Shown: piece by piece, positions 28,937 through 37,720 of the stretch
How the letters are laid out: the number at the start of each line of letters is the position of its first letter
Position numbering within the stretch: position 1 is the first letter of the stretch
DNA from: a virus
Virus record (IMG/VR): IMGVR_UViG_3300025132_000060
Span: 1-48,635 of that record
DNA: 48,635 nucleotides
Direction: 5' to 3' (one strand)
The notes under the pieces: generated by a model
What the model saw: the letters and a program-made list of their open reading frames with translations, nothing else
The model's database searches: none
Told to the model about the DNA's origin: nothing
Program-made: the position numbers and the translations under genes

Positions 28937-30831
28937 CCACGTCGCCCACTGGGTTGAATGTCGATCCTAGTAGAGCCAAGTCTCCATTTGTATCCAAGTT
29001 GATTGTCAGCCGTGTTGTCATCGTCGGACTCAAAACGAAAAACAACTTGTCGGGCACGGCTACGCACGTTGCTAAACGTGCTTGTTGGAGTGACCTGAGT
29101 AGTCGAGTCTGTCGTCAGTGACTGACCGGGGAAGTCTCGACGCTTCAACACGATATTCATAGCTGGTGTATTAGTGGAGCCAGTGTCCTGCACAAATTTC
29201 ATGTCAGGGATAATCTGTTTCACAAAGCTAAACGCTTCTCCTGAGCTGATGTCGAGGTCGCCTGACTCGATGAACACACCGGACATTGCTGAGTCGTTAT
29301 CGTTATACCCTTGCTCGTGCTCAAACACACAGTTGGAGCTTGACGTTTTTGCCGTTGCCAAAGGCTGGTCCTCGATGCCGGCGTCTAGCCATGCGTATCG
29401 AATCAAGCTGCCAATCGACCAGTGGTTCTCCTCGTAATTGTAAATAACGTAACGAGAGACCTCGCCTGTCGCGTCCTCAATGCTTGGGTAAAAGAACCAC
29501 ACCTCGCCATATTCTGAGTTCACACCCATGTGGCACTTGAACGCTTGACCAAGGTCTAGGTCGTTGAAAACATACTCTTGCACTTGACAGGGCAACTTTT
29601 GCACTGATCCGTTGTAGAAATAGAAACCAGTTTTGCTGGCAAAATACACGCCGTTTGGTGCGTTCGCTGCGGCCTTTGGCCCAATCAACCCAGCCCCTTC
29701 GTTGACTAGGTTGATAGCAAACGTGAGCGGCGGACCAATGAAGTTCATAGAGTAGAGAGACGTGTCAGTCCAAATCAGAATCTCTTGTCTGCTCTTGATG
29801 CCGCCAACGATGAACGACCCGCTCGACAATCGGACAGAGCCGGCGCTGTTTGTGGCAGTGGGCAAGAAATCTAGCTCGTTTTCTGAGTCGCTGAACACGA
29901 CCAACATCGGATCAACTGTGCCAGTGCGAGAGCCGCTTGATAAGGGATCTGCGCCTAAGACGATCAAGTGCCGGTCAGTTTCAGACGTAATGACCTGCAG
30001 ACCAACTGTCGGTACGCCTGTCGCACCGCTTATACCAGAAAGCTCAACCGCTCTAGTGCTTGTGCCGTTGTTTTCTAGCCATCGGTATATGCCTGCACCC
30101 CGCACATTGATAATCAGGTTTTCTCCAAAATTATCGTGCGTCCACAGACGTAATTGGTTTACTGCGCTGATCGCAGACGCAGAGCCAAAGCCACCCGAAC
30201 CCCAAGTACCGAGACCCCAGCCTGCAGAAGAAACGTAAGTGTCGAGACCGACGTTGATTTGATATGTGCCAACAACGCTGCTGCCACCGTTTCCGCTGTC
30301 GCTGCTGTTAGCTGTCACGGTTGCGCCGCTAGTGTCTTTAGCGGTAATCGTGTAAGCGTTTGCCGTGGTAACTAGGTCAATTTGGTATTCTTGGTTCAAA
30401 ACGTCAGCGGTCACGTTTCCGCCGAGCGTCGCAGCCCCGCTAAAAGTTACGAAATCACCGCTCACTGCACCGTGGCTGGTGTCGGCGACTGTAATTGTGC
30501 TGCTACCGTCTGTGGCGCTGAAGGTTACATCGCCAGCACTTGTCGTAGACCGAATCGGCGTCACATCGTTGTACGCAAACCCTTCTTCGATGTAATACTT
30601 GAACGTCGTCCCTACACCAAGGAAACGAGTGCCGCCCAACGAAATCCATGAGTGCAGAGCACGGCCTGTGCCAAGGTAAGTATTTGAGCCGAGCTTCAGC
30701 CAGCCGCCAACTTTTTCGACACGACCTTTACGGAACCGAACAAGGTTTGCGTCTACCCAGCCGCCTTTTGCGCTGTAGTCCGTCGATTCCTTGTTGACTC
30801 CCGGCTGAAACTCAAGGGTTTGCAGCGCCAC
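28933..30831 (-). CDS. Tail hub/stabilisation protein (P22 gp10-like)
   Basis: This 632-residue beta-rich protein starts MALQTLEFQPGVNKESTDYS and contains W(V/I)DANLVRFRKGRVEKVGGW (about 26-45), the signature of podovirus gp10-like tail proteins that attach fibres below the neck. Further sections include repeated blade-like segments (NFGENLIINVRGAGIYRW, GVYFASKTGFYFYNGS). No enzymatic motif. It follows the neck genes in the late operon, as in P22-like phages. Assignment is by pattern and order. Confidence 0.8.
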   Translation of the reverse strand: MALQTLEFQPGVNKESTDYSAKGGWVDANLVRFRKGRVEKVGGWLKLGSNTYLGTGRALHSWISLGGTRFLGVGTTFKYYIEEGFAYNDVTPIRSTTSAGDVTFSATDGSSTITVADTSHGAVSGDFVTFSGAATLGGNVTADVLNQEYQIDLVTTANAYTITAKDTSGATVTANSSDSGNGGSSVVGTYQINVGLDTYVSSAGWGLGTWGSGGFGSASAISAVNQLRLWTHDNFGENLIINVRGAGIYRWLENNGTSTRAVELSGISGATGVPTVGLQVITSETDRHLIVLGADPLSSGSRTGTVDPMLVVFSDSENELDFLPTATNSAGSVRLSSGSFIVGGIKSRQEILIWTDTSLYSMNFIGPPLTFAINLVNEGAGLIGPKAAANAPNGVYFASKTGFYFYNGSVQKLPCQVQEYVFNDLDLGQAFKCHMGVNSEYGEVWFFYPSIEDATGEVSRYVIYNYEENHWSIGSLIRYAWLDAGIEDQPLATAKTSSSNCVFEHEQGYNDNDSAMSGVFIESGDLDISSGEAFSFVKQIIPDMKFVQDTGSTNTPAMNIVLKRRDFPGQSLTTDSTTQVTPTSTFSNVRSRARQVVFRFESDDDNTADNQLGYKWRLGSTRIDIQPSGRRG

Positions 30832-30837
30832 GGGTTA

Positions 30838-31266
30838 TCAAGCCAGTCGGATGATTGCGCCGGTCGCAGTCGGACTTGGGAACACGACAGTAAAATCGCC
30901 AGCCGTACTCGTCTTATCCCCGCCAAAATCTATCACCGCGCAAGCCTTATCAGACTGTGTGTCGTTATAGATCATACATCCGCGCGCCGTAACTGTTGCG
31001 TTAGAGAATGTCAAATCGGAGAAGTCACACACCGCCGTGGTTCCAGAGGTCGTTGGTGTCACTGAAGTTAAGGTCGAACCACCAGACGTATAATTCGTCC
31101 CGCTGGATTGGCCTGTGGTTGTGAACGCAGTGGTGCTTGCGCCCAAAGTTGCCGAGCTGGTGTAAAGCGCCAACTTAAATGAGTTGCCAGAAGTCGCTGT
31201 GAAATTATGGGTTCCAACCAAAAGCTCTTGCTTGAAGCTGGTAGGAATTGCAGAACTGATAGCCAT
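30838..31266 (-). CDS. Small beta-rich tail protein (142 aa)
   Basis: The product begins MAISSAIPTSFKQELLVGTH and is rich in Thr/Ser/Gly, with strands such as FKLALYTSSATLG and CDFSDLTFSNATVTARG. This type is frequent beside gp10-like genes in marine phages and is thought to be a structural tail protein. It ends 6 nt before the gp10-like start. No catalytic residues. Confidence 0.7.
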   Translation of the reverse strand: MAISSAIPTSFKQELLVGTHNFTATSGNSFKLALYTSSATLGASTTAFTTTGQSSGTNYTSGGSTLTSVTPTTSGTTAVCDFSDLTFSNATVTARGCMIYNDTQSDKACAVIDFGGDKTSTAGDFTVVFPSPTATGAIIRLA

Positions 31267-31267
31267 G

Positions 31268-31558
31268 TCAAAGCTCCCTAATTATTTTCGCCATCTCCTC
31301 ATGGCCTTGACCTGCAAGCATTCCTTGCAAAGTCACCCGGTCAGAGGCGATAGCACTCTTCATCCCTAGCAATATTAGAGTATAAACTTGGTTTCTGAAA
31401 GCCTCGGCCTGCTGTCGAATATGCGGGTCTGCCTCTGAGGATATGCCTACAATCTTCTTGGTTGTCTCAGTCGCCCAGAACTCTGCATCATGGCCACGGT
31501 TATCGGTCGTGGACACCATGACTTGGCCAAGTTGAAATCCTATTTGGTCGTCCATCAT
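31268..31558 (-). CDS. Small helical unknown protein (96 aa)
   Basis: The product (MMDDQIGFQLGQVMVSTTDN at the N-terminus) is mostly helical (HIRQQAEAFRNQVYTLILLGMKSAIASDR) with no signal peptide and no recognised family. AAAGGATGATGG precedes the start. It lies between the Rossmann-like gene and the tail protein gene, probably a structural or assembly factor. Confidence 0.6.
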   Translation of the reverse strand: MMDDQIGFQLGQVMVSTTDNRGHDAEFWATETTKKIVGISSEADPHIRQQAEAFRNQVYTLILLGMKSAIASDRVTLQGMLAGQGHEEMAKIIREL

Positions 31559-32277
31559 CCTTTGTACGGCTCCGGTGCTCGTGGGATTTCGACCGTTTCA
31601 AGGTTGTGTTTTTTGACCATGGACGCCAGTTCTGATCGGTCGCATATAACCCACTCACCTTGCGGATCTGGCATAGCTATCTTGGGATTTGCAAGGCGAT
31701 GGTATCCGTATAGGCGCTCCTCTAACCCGACATTCTGATCGAGCAGTGAGGATCGAGGGCTTACGCCGACCGTGATTTGGCTGGATATACACTTGCAAAT
31801 CCAGAACTCCAAGCACGCCCTACCCGCTTCGGCAAAATGTAGATTGTGCTTATAGCTGAAGTCCATGCCGAATAGGTCTATGTGTCCGACCTCGTTCCAA
31901 AGCGCGAACGCCAAGGCATACGCAGTCGTGTTGTTCATATAAGCACAGCGTTGGTCTTTGATGACCTCTTCGAGCGGATACTCGACCAGTGCCGGCACCC
32001 GCTCATCAAGCTCACAGGTATAGATCGGTTTTGTGTAGTTTGGTAACACACGACGCATCACTTCGGTTTGATTGCCGGCATCCTCTGTGTCGAGAAAACG
32101 GCTTACGGGATCGAGCATGAATACACGGTCTAGCTCGAAAACAGATAAAGCAGAGTTGATGCCCCAGACCTCATCCCACTGTTTGCTATTTTCGACGCCG
32201 ATAACGTAGTCAATCTGAGAGGCTCCCAGACCGATTATTGCTATTTTTTTGCCTTTGAGTTCTGCAATTTTTTCCAT
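31555..32277 (-). CDS. Rossmann-like DUF115/MptE-type protein
   Basis: This 240-residue protein begins with a Rossmann strand-turn (KKIAIIGLGASQIDYV, about 9-24), then WDEVWGINSALSVFELDRVFMLDP (about 34-57) and GHIDLFGMDFSYK. The pattern resembles DUF115/MptE-like proteins that bind nucleotides or modify glycans. In phages such genes sit beside neck and tail genes and have no proven function. ATG 32277 overlaps the preceding stop. Alternative: a nucleotide-sugar-binding protein. Confidence 0.65.
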   Translation of the reverse strand: MEKIAELKGKKIAIIGLGASQIDYVIGVENSKQWDEVWGINSALSVFELDRVFMLDPVSRFLDTEDAGNQTEVMRRVLPNYTKPIYTCELDERVPALVEYPLEEVIKDQRCAYMNNTTAYALAFALWNEVGHIDLFGMDFSYKHNLHFAEAGRACLEFWICKCISSQITVGVSPRSSLLDQNVGLEERLYGYHRLANPKIAMPDPQGEWVICDRSELASMVKKHNLETVEIPRAPEPYKG

Positions 32278-32927
32278 CAAGTCACACCAGTACGCAAAAG
32301 ATCATATCGATACTCGTCTCTGGTTCCTCGGCCTTCGCTCAGATTCTTCATCCGAGAAATGCCTTCTTTGAAACGAGCCTCGAAGTTACCAATCACGTCA
32401 GGTGCTTCTTTCAGAAAAATAGCGGCTTCTACTAGCGTGCCGTACAACAGCGGATCAGGATGCTCAGTGCTCAACAGAGTTGTGCCTGAGTCTGCTCCGG
32501 CAGTAAGCGAAGTCGGTTTCGCTAAATAGTGCAGCTCAACTGTGTATCCACTATCTGGGATCGGACTCAACTCAAACGCTGAATCGTCAAACTGCGAATA
32601 GTATTTTGGAAACGCCGTTGTTGTGGTCGTAGGGCTGTATTGCTTGATGAACGACGGGTGCTTGAAATCTAGGTAATGGTATTTGTTGTTGCCGTCAATA
32701 ACCGCCAACGAGAAAGGCGCAAAAAAATCAGTCGGTGTTGCCAAAAACCGATTATTGTTACTCACTGTGCCTTGAACGTTTCTTCGCTGCTCTGGTAGCT
32801 GGACCATCTTAAAGATCCGGTCCTCAGATTCCGTAATAAACGTGTTCAGGTTGTTGTTAAACGTCGTCTCGTTGACCTGCAAGTAATCCTGCACCGTCGA
32901 TTTCAATGTTGCCAAAGTGAAGCTCAT
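32277..32927 (-). CDS. Neck adaptor protein (SU10-adaptor-like)
   Basis: This 216-residue protein begins MSFTLATLKSTVQDYLQVNE and continues with FITESEDRIFKMVQLPEQRRN (about 30-50), then ATPTDFFAPFSLAVI. It matches the adaptor proteins that attach to the portal and form the upper neck in marine podoviruses (SU10-type). A pair of adaptor-like genes (here and 33250) precedes the gp10-like tail protein. Assignment by sequence style and order. Confidence 0.65.
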   Translation of the reverse strand: MSFTLATLKSTVQDYLQVNETTFNNNLNTFITESEDRIFKMVQLPEQRRNVQGTVSNNNRFLATPTDFFAPFSLAVIDGNNKYHYLDFKHPSFIKQYSPTTTTTAFPKYYSQFDDSAFELSPIPDSGYTVELHYLAKPTSLTAGADSGTTLLSTEHPDPLLYGTLVEAAIFLKEAPDVIGNFEARFKEGISRMKNLSEGRGTRDEYRYDLLRTGVT

Positions 32928-33247
32928 GACGTGGTTACCTCCACGGTTCCAACACTAGCAGTGATTGCAAATGTTTGCAAAGTTGTACCTAATTTACCAT
33001 CACCTACGTTTGTGTACACGGCAAAAACAGTGCCGTCTTCGCCATCACTGGATGGATCGGGTCGAGCCTCTTTCAACGCCTGTGGGTCAATCGGGGTTGG
33101 CTTTTTCATCAACTGCGGATGCTTCGGTGACCACTGGTCAGGACCGACTAACAGACCATTCCAAGTCTTTTTCATGTCCTTCAAGCGATATCGAAAGCCT
33201 GTGATGTCACAGATCCCATACGCGCGCTTGTTGCTTGCAAAAGCCAT
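32924..33247 (-). CDS. Small conserved neck/tail-associated protein (107 aa)
   Basis: The protein has a compact N-terminal motif (CDITGFRYRLKDMKKTWNGLLVGPDQWSPKHPQ, in pieces at about 13-44) seen in many marine phage structural blocks. A Gly/Thr-rich beta part follows, ending TASVGTVEVTT. It lies between the two adaptor-like genes, overlapping the next by 4 nt. The Cys at position 13 is not part of a zinc pair. Function unknown. Confidence 0.6.
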   Translation of the reverse strand: MAFASNKRAYGICDITGFRYRLKDMKKTWNGLLVGPDQWSPKHPQLMKKPTPIDPQALKEARPDPSSDGEDGTVFAVYTNVGDGKLGTTLQTFAITASVGTVEVTTS

Positions 33248-33249
33248 GA

Positions 33250-33945
33250 CTACGCGATGTTGTAGTTGCGTAGATCAGGCGCGACTCTAAAACTCGCACG
33301 TTCTTCGTCTTGCGAAAGCGCGCGAGTGAACTCTTCCTCGTACATCGCTTTCAGCATTTGCACCTTTTCTGGCGCTCGCTTGAGGGCCATGTAGTAGGCC
33401 AATCCCGCTGCTAAACAAGGGAAAAACCGGAATGGCACTTCGAGAGTGTTGGCACCAACATCTGCGTCATCCATGCGGCTCAGCACGTTTAGGTGCAATA
33501 CATACGCACTGTTTTTGTCAGGCGCTGGCCAAACTGTTACAGAAGGTGACAGTTTTTTCTGTATCAAAAATTGGTTGGGCTTGCCGGTTGTGCTTTTCGT
33601 AGAAACATGGGCGTATTCGGCTCTGGACATCCGACTCAACGGAATGTCAGTAACCTGACCGCCTAACGTCTCTCGAACAAACACATCGAGCACGTCAATT
33701 GTCGCAGTGGGATTGGTTGAGTCAATTGTGTACTCGGTCGTGTCTTTTACCATAGTGATGGTCTTTTGGTTGACCGTCCATTGATTCAAGCCACGGTTTG
33801 ACCATTCTGCGAGCATTAAATTCAGCGAGCGCGTGGCGCTTTTCAGATCGTAACCTGTGCGAAGCTCTAAACCACACCGCTCAAATGCCTCTTCGACATA
33901 GTCCGCGACATCTAATTCAAAATCTTTACTTCCGCTTACCGCCAC
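33250..33945 (-). CDS. Head completion / neck protein (P22 gp4-like)
   Basis: This 231-residue protein (GTG start at 33945) contains GYDLKSATRSLNLMLAEWSNRGLNQW (in part at about 31-55), the P22 gp4-type helical signature of the ring that docks under the portal. Beta segments follow (IPLSRMSRAEYAHVSTKS) and a C-terminal FPCLAAGLAYYMALKRAPEK helix. It would form the head-tail connector. It overlaps the upstream gene by 20 nt. Confidence 0.8.
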   Translation of the reverse strand: MAVSGSKDFELDVADYVEEAFERCGLELRTGYDLKSATRSLNLMLAEWSNRGLNQWTVNQKTITMVKDTTEYTIDSTNPTATIDVLDVFVRETLGGQVTDIPLSRMSRAEYAHVSTKSTTGKPNQFLIQKKLSPSVTVWPAPDKNSAYVLHLNVLSRMDDADVGANTLEVPFRFFPCLAAGLAYYMALKRAPEKVQMLKAMYEEEFTRALSQDEERASFRVAPDLRNYNIA

Positions 33946-34624
33946 TTTTCGTCTCCGCGTATAAGTTGTCGAAAACCTGATTCACGTCCAGAGTGTAGTC
34001 TAAATCGGATTTGCTGTAATGAATATGCTGACTCGGCTTGAAGTCAGGAGCGCCCTCTCCTGCCTCGAACCAAGCGGGGTGTGTCACTCGCACCCGATTA
34101 TTTGGAAGGGCAACGATATTGCCTGTCCACGGCCCGGCGTCAAGCAATTCTAAAACATGGCTTTGCTTGTGCTGAGCCGGATCGTCTGCTATTTCGTTTT
34201 CAGCATAATCGACAGTGAAATAGTATTTGGCAGGGTAAAACTCGCCGTCTATCTTGGCTAACCAAGGACACGGTGTAGCACGATCCAAAACGTATACCGC
34301 GTGATTGTGACTAGAGCAATCCCAAGGCTGACAAGCCCAGACAGGCATAGGCTCTGGCCACTCGTCAAATGGCGTATCGCCGACTAGAGCGGTAATCGGC
34401 ATCCTAGCCCACATCGCGCCACCTAACACGTTAGGCTCATCGTCGTCGTCGTAGGTTTCTGCGCCTGTAAAAATCACCTGAAAACTTAGACATCTCGTCG
34501 GCATCGTGGTAACAGCAATAACCATGGCGTGAACAAAATCGCCGTGGTATTTCTCGTGATTGTGCGTGTACTCCTTTCTCACCCACGCCTTAAAGTGTGG
34601 GATGTTACTTTGGAGGTACGCCAC
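33926..34624 (-). CDS. Conserved phage protein (232 aa), unknown role
   Basis: The GTG start at 34624 follows a purine-rich leader. The protein is Trp/Pro/His-rich (TPFDEWPEPMPVWACQPWDC, about 113-132) with a conserved-looking CSSHNHAVYVLDRATPCPW segment that could bind metal. It sits between the low-complexity protein genes and the gp4-like gene, overlapping the latter by 20 nt. It could be a head-associated enzyme or decoration; no catalytic family is named. Confidence 0.55.
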   Translation of the reverse strand: MAYLQSNIPHFKAWVRKEYTHNHEKYHGDFVHAMVIAVTTMPTRCLSFQVIFTGAETYDDDDEPNVLGGAMWARMPITALVGDTPFDEWPEPMPVWACQPWDCSSHNHAVYVLDRATPCPWLAKIDGEFYPAKYYFTVDYAENEIADDPAQHKQSHVLELLDAGPWTGNIVALPNNRVRVTHPAWFEAGEGAPDFKPSQHIHYSKSDLDYTLDVNQVFDNLYAETKSGGKRK

Positions 34625-34626
34625 CC

Positions 34627-34917
34627 CTATCGACCGTACAACCCGCTATTTTTGTTTGACGGCTTCCTCATCCCGCCTTTGGCTGCACCTTTTGCCTTCG
34701 TAGCTCCGCCTTTTGCGTAGCTTTTCGTTTTCATCGTGCCGCCTTTCTTAGCTGTGCCGCCATTCTTCATCCCGCCGGGCTTCTCCATGGCTTTTTTGCC
34801 GCCCATCATTCCGCCTTTGGTGCGCATAGCACCGCCGCGCATCATCGCCTTGGCCTTCATCGCGCCACCTTTTGTCATTCCTTTAGCTTTCATGCCTTTT
34901 GGCTTATGTCCTGCCAT
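34627..34917 (-). CDS. Lys/Gly/Met low-complexity virion-associated protein
   Basis: ATG 34917 follows AGGAGGAACCAAC and is preferred to an upstream in-frame start. The 96-residue product is built almost entirely of MK, KGG and KAK units (for example KGGAMKAKAMMRGGAMRTKG) and is strongly basic, like DNA-condensing or scaffold-binding tails. It ends NKNSGLYGR. It is one of three adjacent small basic genes. The role is probably nucleic-acid or capsid-interior binding, inferred from charge. Confidence 0.65.
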   Translation of the reverse strand: MAGHKPKGMKAKGMTKGGAMKAKAMMRGGAMRTKGGMMGGKKAMEKPGGMKNGGTAKKGGTMKTKSYAKGGATKAKGAAKGGMRKPSNKNSGLYGR

Positions 34918-34928
34918 GTTGGTTCCTC

Positions 34929-35288
34929 CTAAGATCGTGGTACTCGTGTTTGTTTCTGCTTGGATGGCATGATCGCACCGCAACCACGCGCTTGTATAGA
35001 GATAGCTCCGCCTCTTGCAGCGAAGGTTTTGACGTTCGTAGGCTTGCCACCTACGCCCTGTTTCTTGGACCGCTTGCGAGTGACTGCCGACTTGATTTCG
35101 CCTTTTGACATCCTCGCGGCAGTCGCTGCTGGTACACACTTAGGGTATTTTCGTTTACGGTCTTTTTCTAACTTCGATCTTCCACATTTCTCGAAGCCAC
35201 CGCCTTTTTTCGGCGCACCAATATCGACCCAGTTACCCTTGCTGCCTTTGCCGAACCACTCGGTCAAACCGCCTTTTGGCTTAGCCAC
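34929..35288 (-). CDS. DUF5872-like basic protein
   Basis: GTG 35288 overlaps the stop of the preceding gene (CGTGGCTAA), so the product starts MAKPKGGLTEWFGKGSKGNW (119 residues), the DUF5872 pattern, with NWVDIGAPKKGGGFEKCGRS. It has conserved Cys/Lys/Arg clusters (KCGRSKLEKDRKRKYPKC) and a C-terminal tail IQARGCGAIMPSKQKQTRVPR shared with the neighbour at 35281-35754. It is basic and small. Probably a virion or DNA-associated protein. Confidence 0.7.
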   Translation of the reverse strand: MAKPKGGLTEWFGKGSKGNWVDIGAPKKGGGFEKCGRSKLEKDRKRKYPKCVPAATAARMSKGEIKSAVTRKRSKKQGVGGKPTNVKTFAARGGAISIQARGCGAIMPSKQKQTRVPRS

Positions 35289-35754
35289 GGGGCACTCTCG
35301 TCTTCTTTTGTTTGCTGGGCAAAACGCGACCAAATCCTCTGGCTTGTATCATCACTGATCCGCCGCCACTCATTTTTTTTGCCATGCTTTTCGCTATCGC
35401 AGTGCCGCGAGCACGCTCATACTTGCTCAAACGACCGTCTTTGTTCAGATCGCTTTTTTCGGGATCAAGCGTGACTTCGCCGCCAGCAGCGCCTTTGTAT
35501 TTTCCGCCCATTCGCTTGTATTCTTGCACCATCCAACCATTTGCATAAGCGGATGGATATACGTCAAATTTAGCTTTGGCTTTAGCTTTTGCCTTACGGT
35601 ACAAAGAGGGGTTTGCTACGTTTTTCGGCACATCGCCGGCAGACCCGCCTTTTTTCATTTGGATAGACTCAAGCGTCTTTGCTTGCTTGGCGTGCGTATT
35701 GCTGGCCTTTTTCAAAGCTTTCGCCACTTTTTTAATTTTTTCTTTTGCCATCAC
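35281..35754 (-). CDS. Basic protein with EF-hand-like loop and shared C-terminal tail
   Basis: This 157-residue protein has a Lys-rich helical N-terminus and a calcium-loop-like DLNKDGRLSKYE (about 102-113). It ends with IQARGFGRVLPSKQKKTRVPR, nearly the same as the tail of the next gene. It contains an AAGGEV motif of the genome's GG-V type. The arrangement suggests a structural or internal head protein binding calcium. No enzymatic family. Confidence 0.65.
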   Translation of the reverse strand: MMAKEKIKKVAKALKKASNTHAKQAKTLESIQMKKGGSAGDVPKNVANPSLYRKAKAKAKAKFDVYPSAYANGWMVQEYKRMGGKYKGAAGGEVTLDPEKSDLNKDGRLSKYERARGTAIAKSMAKKMSGGGSVMIQARGFGRVLPSKQKKTRVPRG

Positions 35755-37421
35755 CTCATTCTCATGTTGGGGAACCGTAAAGACATCGGGTCGAACAGAT
35801 TTTGTTGTGGAATGCCAGCGATACCCTCCACCGCTGGTGGGACGGCTGGCGCTGGTGTCGTTGCAGCGATTTGTGGCGGCGGTGCAACAGCAACTGGTGG
35901 AGCCGCCACAGGCGCGACAGGTCTCGTGCCGCCTCTGCCTTGGTAATTGTCGGCAAAATCGATTTGGTCTTGCACACTACCGCCCGCTATAAGGCCAGTT
36001 TGGTCAGCCATACCGTCCGACACATTTACACCCGTGCTCCCGCCAGTGTATGGCACTCCGCCAGCGCCGACACCCGCTGAAACATTTGGGGCAACCGTAG
36101 GTGCAGTGGGCATCTGACCCATAATTTCGTCAGTGATTTGTTTTCTCAAAGCCTCAACGTCAATCTGCTGTGGTATTTGACCCTGCAAAGTCTCGATTTG
36201 CTGCGAGATCGGATCGACTGCGGCTTGAATGTCTGTGGCCCGTTGTTGCTGTATGGAAGCCGGATCAAGCTGGGCTGCTTGCAGTGCTTGCACTCTTTCT
36301 TGCAAACCTTCTCGCTGTCTTTGTCCTGTCTGCAACGCCTCTTCGACCAAGCGGCCAGTCGCCTGATAGTCACCTCTCAAGCTTTCTAAATCTTCAGCGG
36401 TAGCTCGACCCTGCAAAGCGGCTTCCAAATCTTGTTGTGTGACGCCTGCCGCCTCAAGTGCCGCAATCTGTTGAGCCAGCTCCGCTCGCTCTGTTGTGGC
36501 CGTTTGTACAAAATCTTGGCTTTGACTGGTGATGTCGTCGATACGGCTTTGTATTTCGTCTAGCGGTAGAGCGCCGACCTGATCTTTCAGCGAGCCAATT
36601 TGGCTCTCCAACTGCGAGACCAACTGTTCACGCTCTCCCCGCAACAGCTCAGTTTGTGCTGCGGTTTCAGTCTGTACCGATTCGCCAACTGCGCTCAAGT
36701 CATTGTTGAGGGAGTCAATACGTTGCTGCAAAAGATCGGCACTAGCTTTCTGGTCGTCTGACAGCGTTGCCTGTTGCTCTGCGAGGTCTGCTCTGATCTC
36801 AGACTGTATTGTTCCGAGATCATCGTTTAAGCCTGAGATGCGGGTTGTGAGATCGCCAATGATCGACCCTTGGCGGTCCTCAAGATCACCAATCGCAGCG
36901 GTTTGCGCCTCAGCGACCTGTTGTTGTGACGCTGCCAGCTCTTCCTTAGCTGTGTCGATATTCTGTTGAAGCTGATCGACCACAGTCTGTTGCTGGGCGC
37001 GAATGTCTGCACGCTCCTGCAGCCCTTGCTCGCGCAAAGCCTCAGACTCTGTGGCGATTGACTCTTTTACGCCAGCTAGACGATCTTCTAGTGCCTTTAC
37101 AACGCGAGATCGTTCTGCCGTTTCTGCCTCTTGAGCGGTCGACGTTTCTGCCTGCAAAGCTTCGCGCAAAGACTGCAAAGCAGACTCTCTTTGTTCTTGC
37201 TGAGCGGTTTCTTGCTCTTGGAGTAGCTGCCTGAAATTAGCGGCTTGGTTTTGTGCAGCGTCGTCTGCAAAATCCAAAGTCCGCAAAGTAGGCGTCGTGG
37301 GCGTTGGACCTGCGCCTCGGTCAAAAACTGGACGATTCAGCAGAAAATCTTGTAGCCCAGCAAAAGGGGATGCTTGACTTGCGTACTCTGCTGCTGCTCT
37401 GTCTAGTTCTGATTCAGCCAT
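35751..37421 (-). CDS. Long coiled-coil virion protein (556 aa)
   Basis: Residues about 60-445 form an almost continuous coiled coil of Gln/Glu/Leu/Ala heptads (for example QLLQEQETAQQEQRESALQS). The N-terminal segment is extended and Thr/Pro-rich, and the C-terminus is a Pro/Ala-rich stretch ending LRFPNMRMR. Such proteins are rods or whiskers of the neck or tail in phages. It precedes the small basic genes and follows the DUF6321-like gene. Exact role unknown. Confidence 0.7.
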   Translation of the reverse strand: MAESELDRAAAEYASQASPFAGLQDFLLNRPVFDRGAGPTPTTPTLRTLDFADDAAQNQAANFRQLLQEQETAQQEQRESALQSLREALQAETSTAQEAETAERSRVVKALEDRLAGVKESIATESEALREQGLQERADIRAQQQTVVDQLQQNIDTAKEELAASQQQVAEAQTAAIGDLEDRQGSIIGDLTTRISGLNDDLGTIQSEIRADLAEQQATLSDDQKASADLLQQRIDSLNNDLSAVGESVQTETAAQTELLRGEREQLVSQLESQIGSLKDQVGALPLDEIQSRIDDITSQSQDFVQTATTERAELAQQIAALEAAGVTQQDLEAALQGRATAEDLESLRGDYQATGRLVEEALQTGQRQREGLQERVQALQAAQLDPASIQQQRATDIQAAVDPISQQIETLQGQIPQQIDVEALRKQITDEIMGQMPTAPTVAPNVSAGVGAGGVPYTGGSTGVNVSDGMADQTGLIAGGSVQDQIDFADNYQGRGGTRPVAPVAAPPVAVAPPPQIAATTPAPAVPPAVEGIAGIPQQNLFDPMSLRFPNMRMR

Positions 37422-37426
37422 TTACA

Positions 37427-37720
37427 TCACCAGTTTTTACACGACCAATACGATGCCGCAAAAACGTCTTTTTTCTTTTCTACCGCATCGCAATTGTGGC
37501 GAGCGCGAAAAGATTTGCGTCGATCTGGTTGGTCTTTTTTGATTGACATTTTGGGGTCGCCATAACGCACAATTTTGACTTGATCGCCTTTTTTTGCCAA
37601 CACAGCAAATTTTTTGTTTTTGCCCGGCGTTCGTTTTTGTTGGTTGTAAGCGGGGAACGACTCACCTCGGTAAATGAGTCGTCCCGATTTTGTGCGTTTC
37701 ACGTCAGAAGTATCAGCCAT
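37427..37720 (-). CDS. DUF6321-like small conserved phage protein
   Basis: This 97-residue basic protein has the conserved C-terminal pattern YGDPKMSIKKDQPDRRKSFR, ARHNCDA and ASYWSCKNW, resembling DUF6321 proteins of marine phages. Two conserved Cys and a His could form a metal-binding knuckle, but that is a guess. It overlaps the next gene by 8 nt and precedes the coiled-coil gene. Function unknown. Confidence 0.65.
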   Translation of the reverse strand: MADTSDVKRTKSGRLIYRGESFPAYNQQKRTPGKNKKFAVLAKKGDQVKIVRYGDPKMSIKKDQPDRRKSFRARHNCDAVEKKKDVFAASYWSCKNW

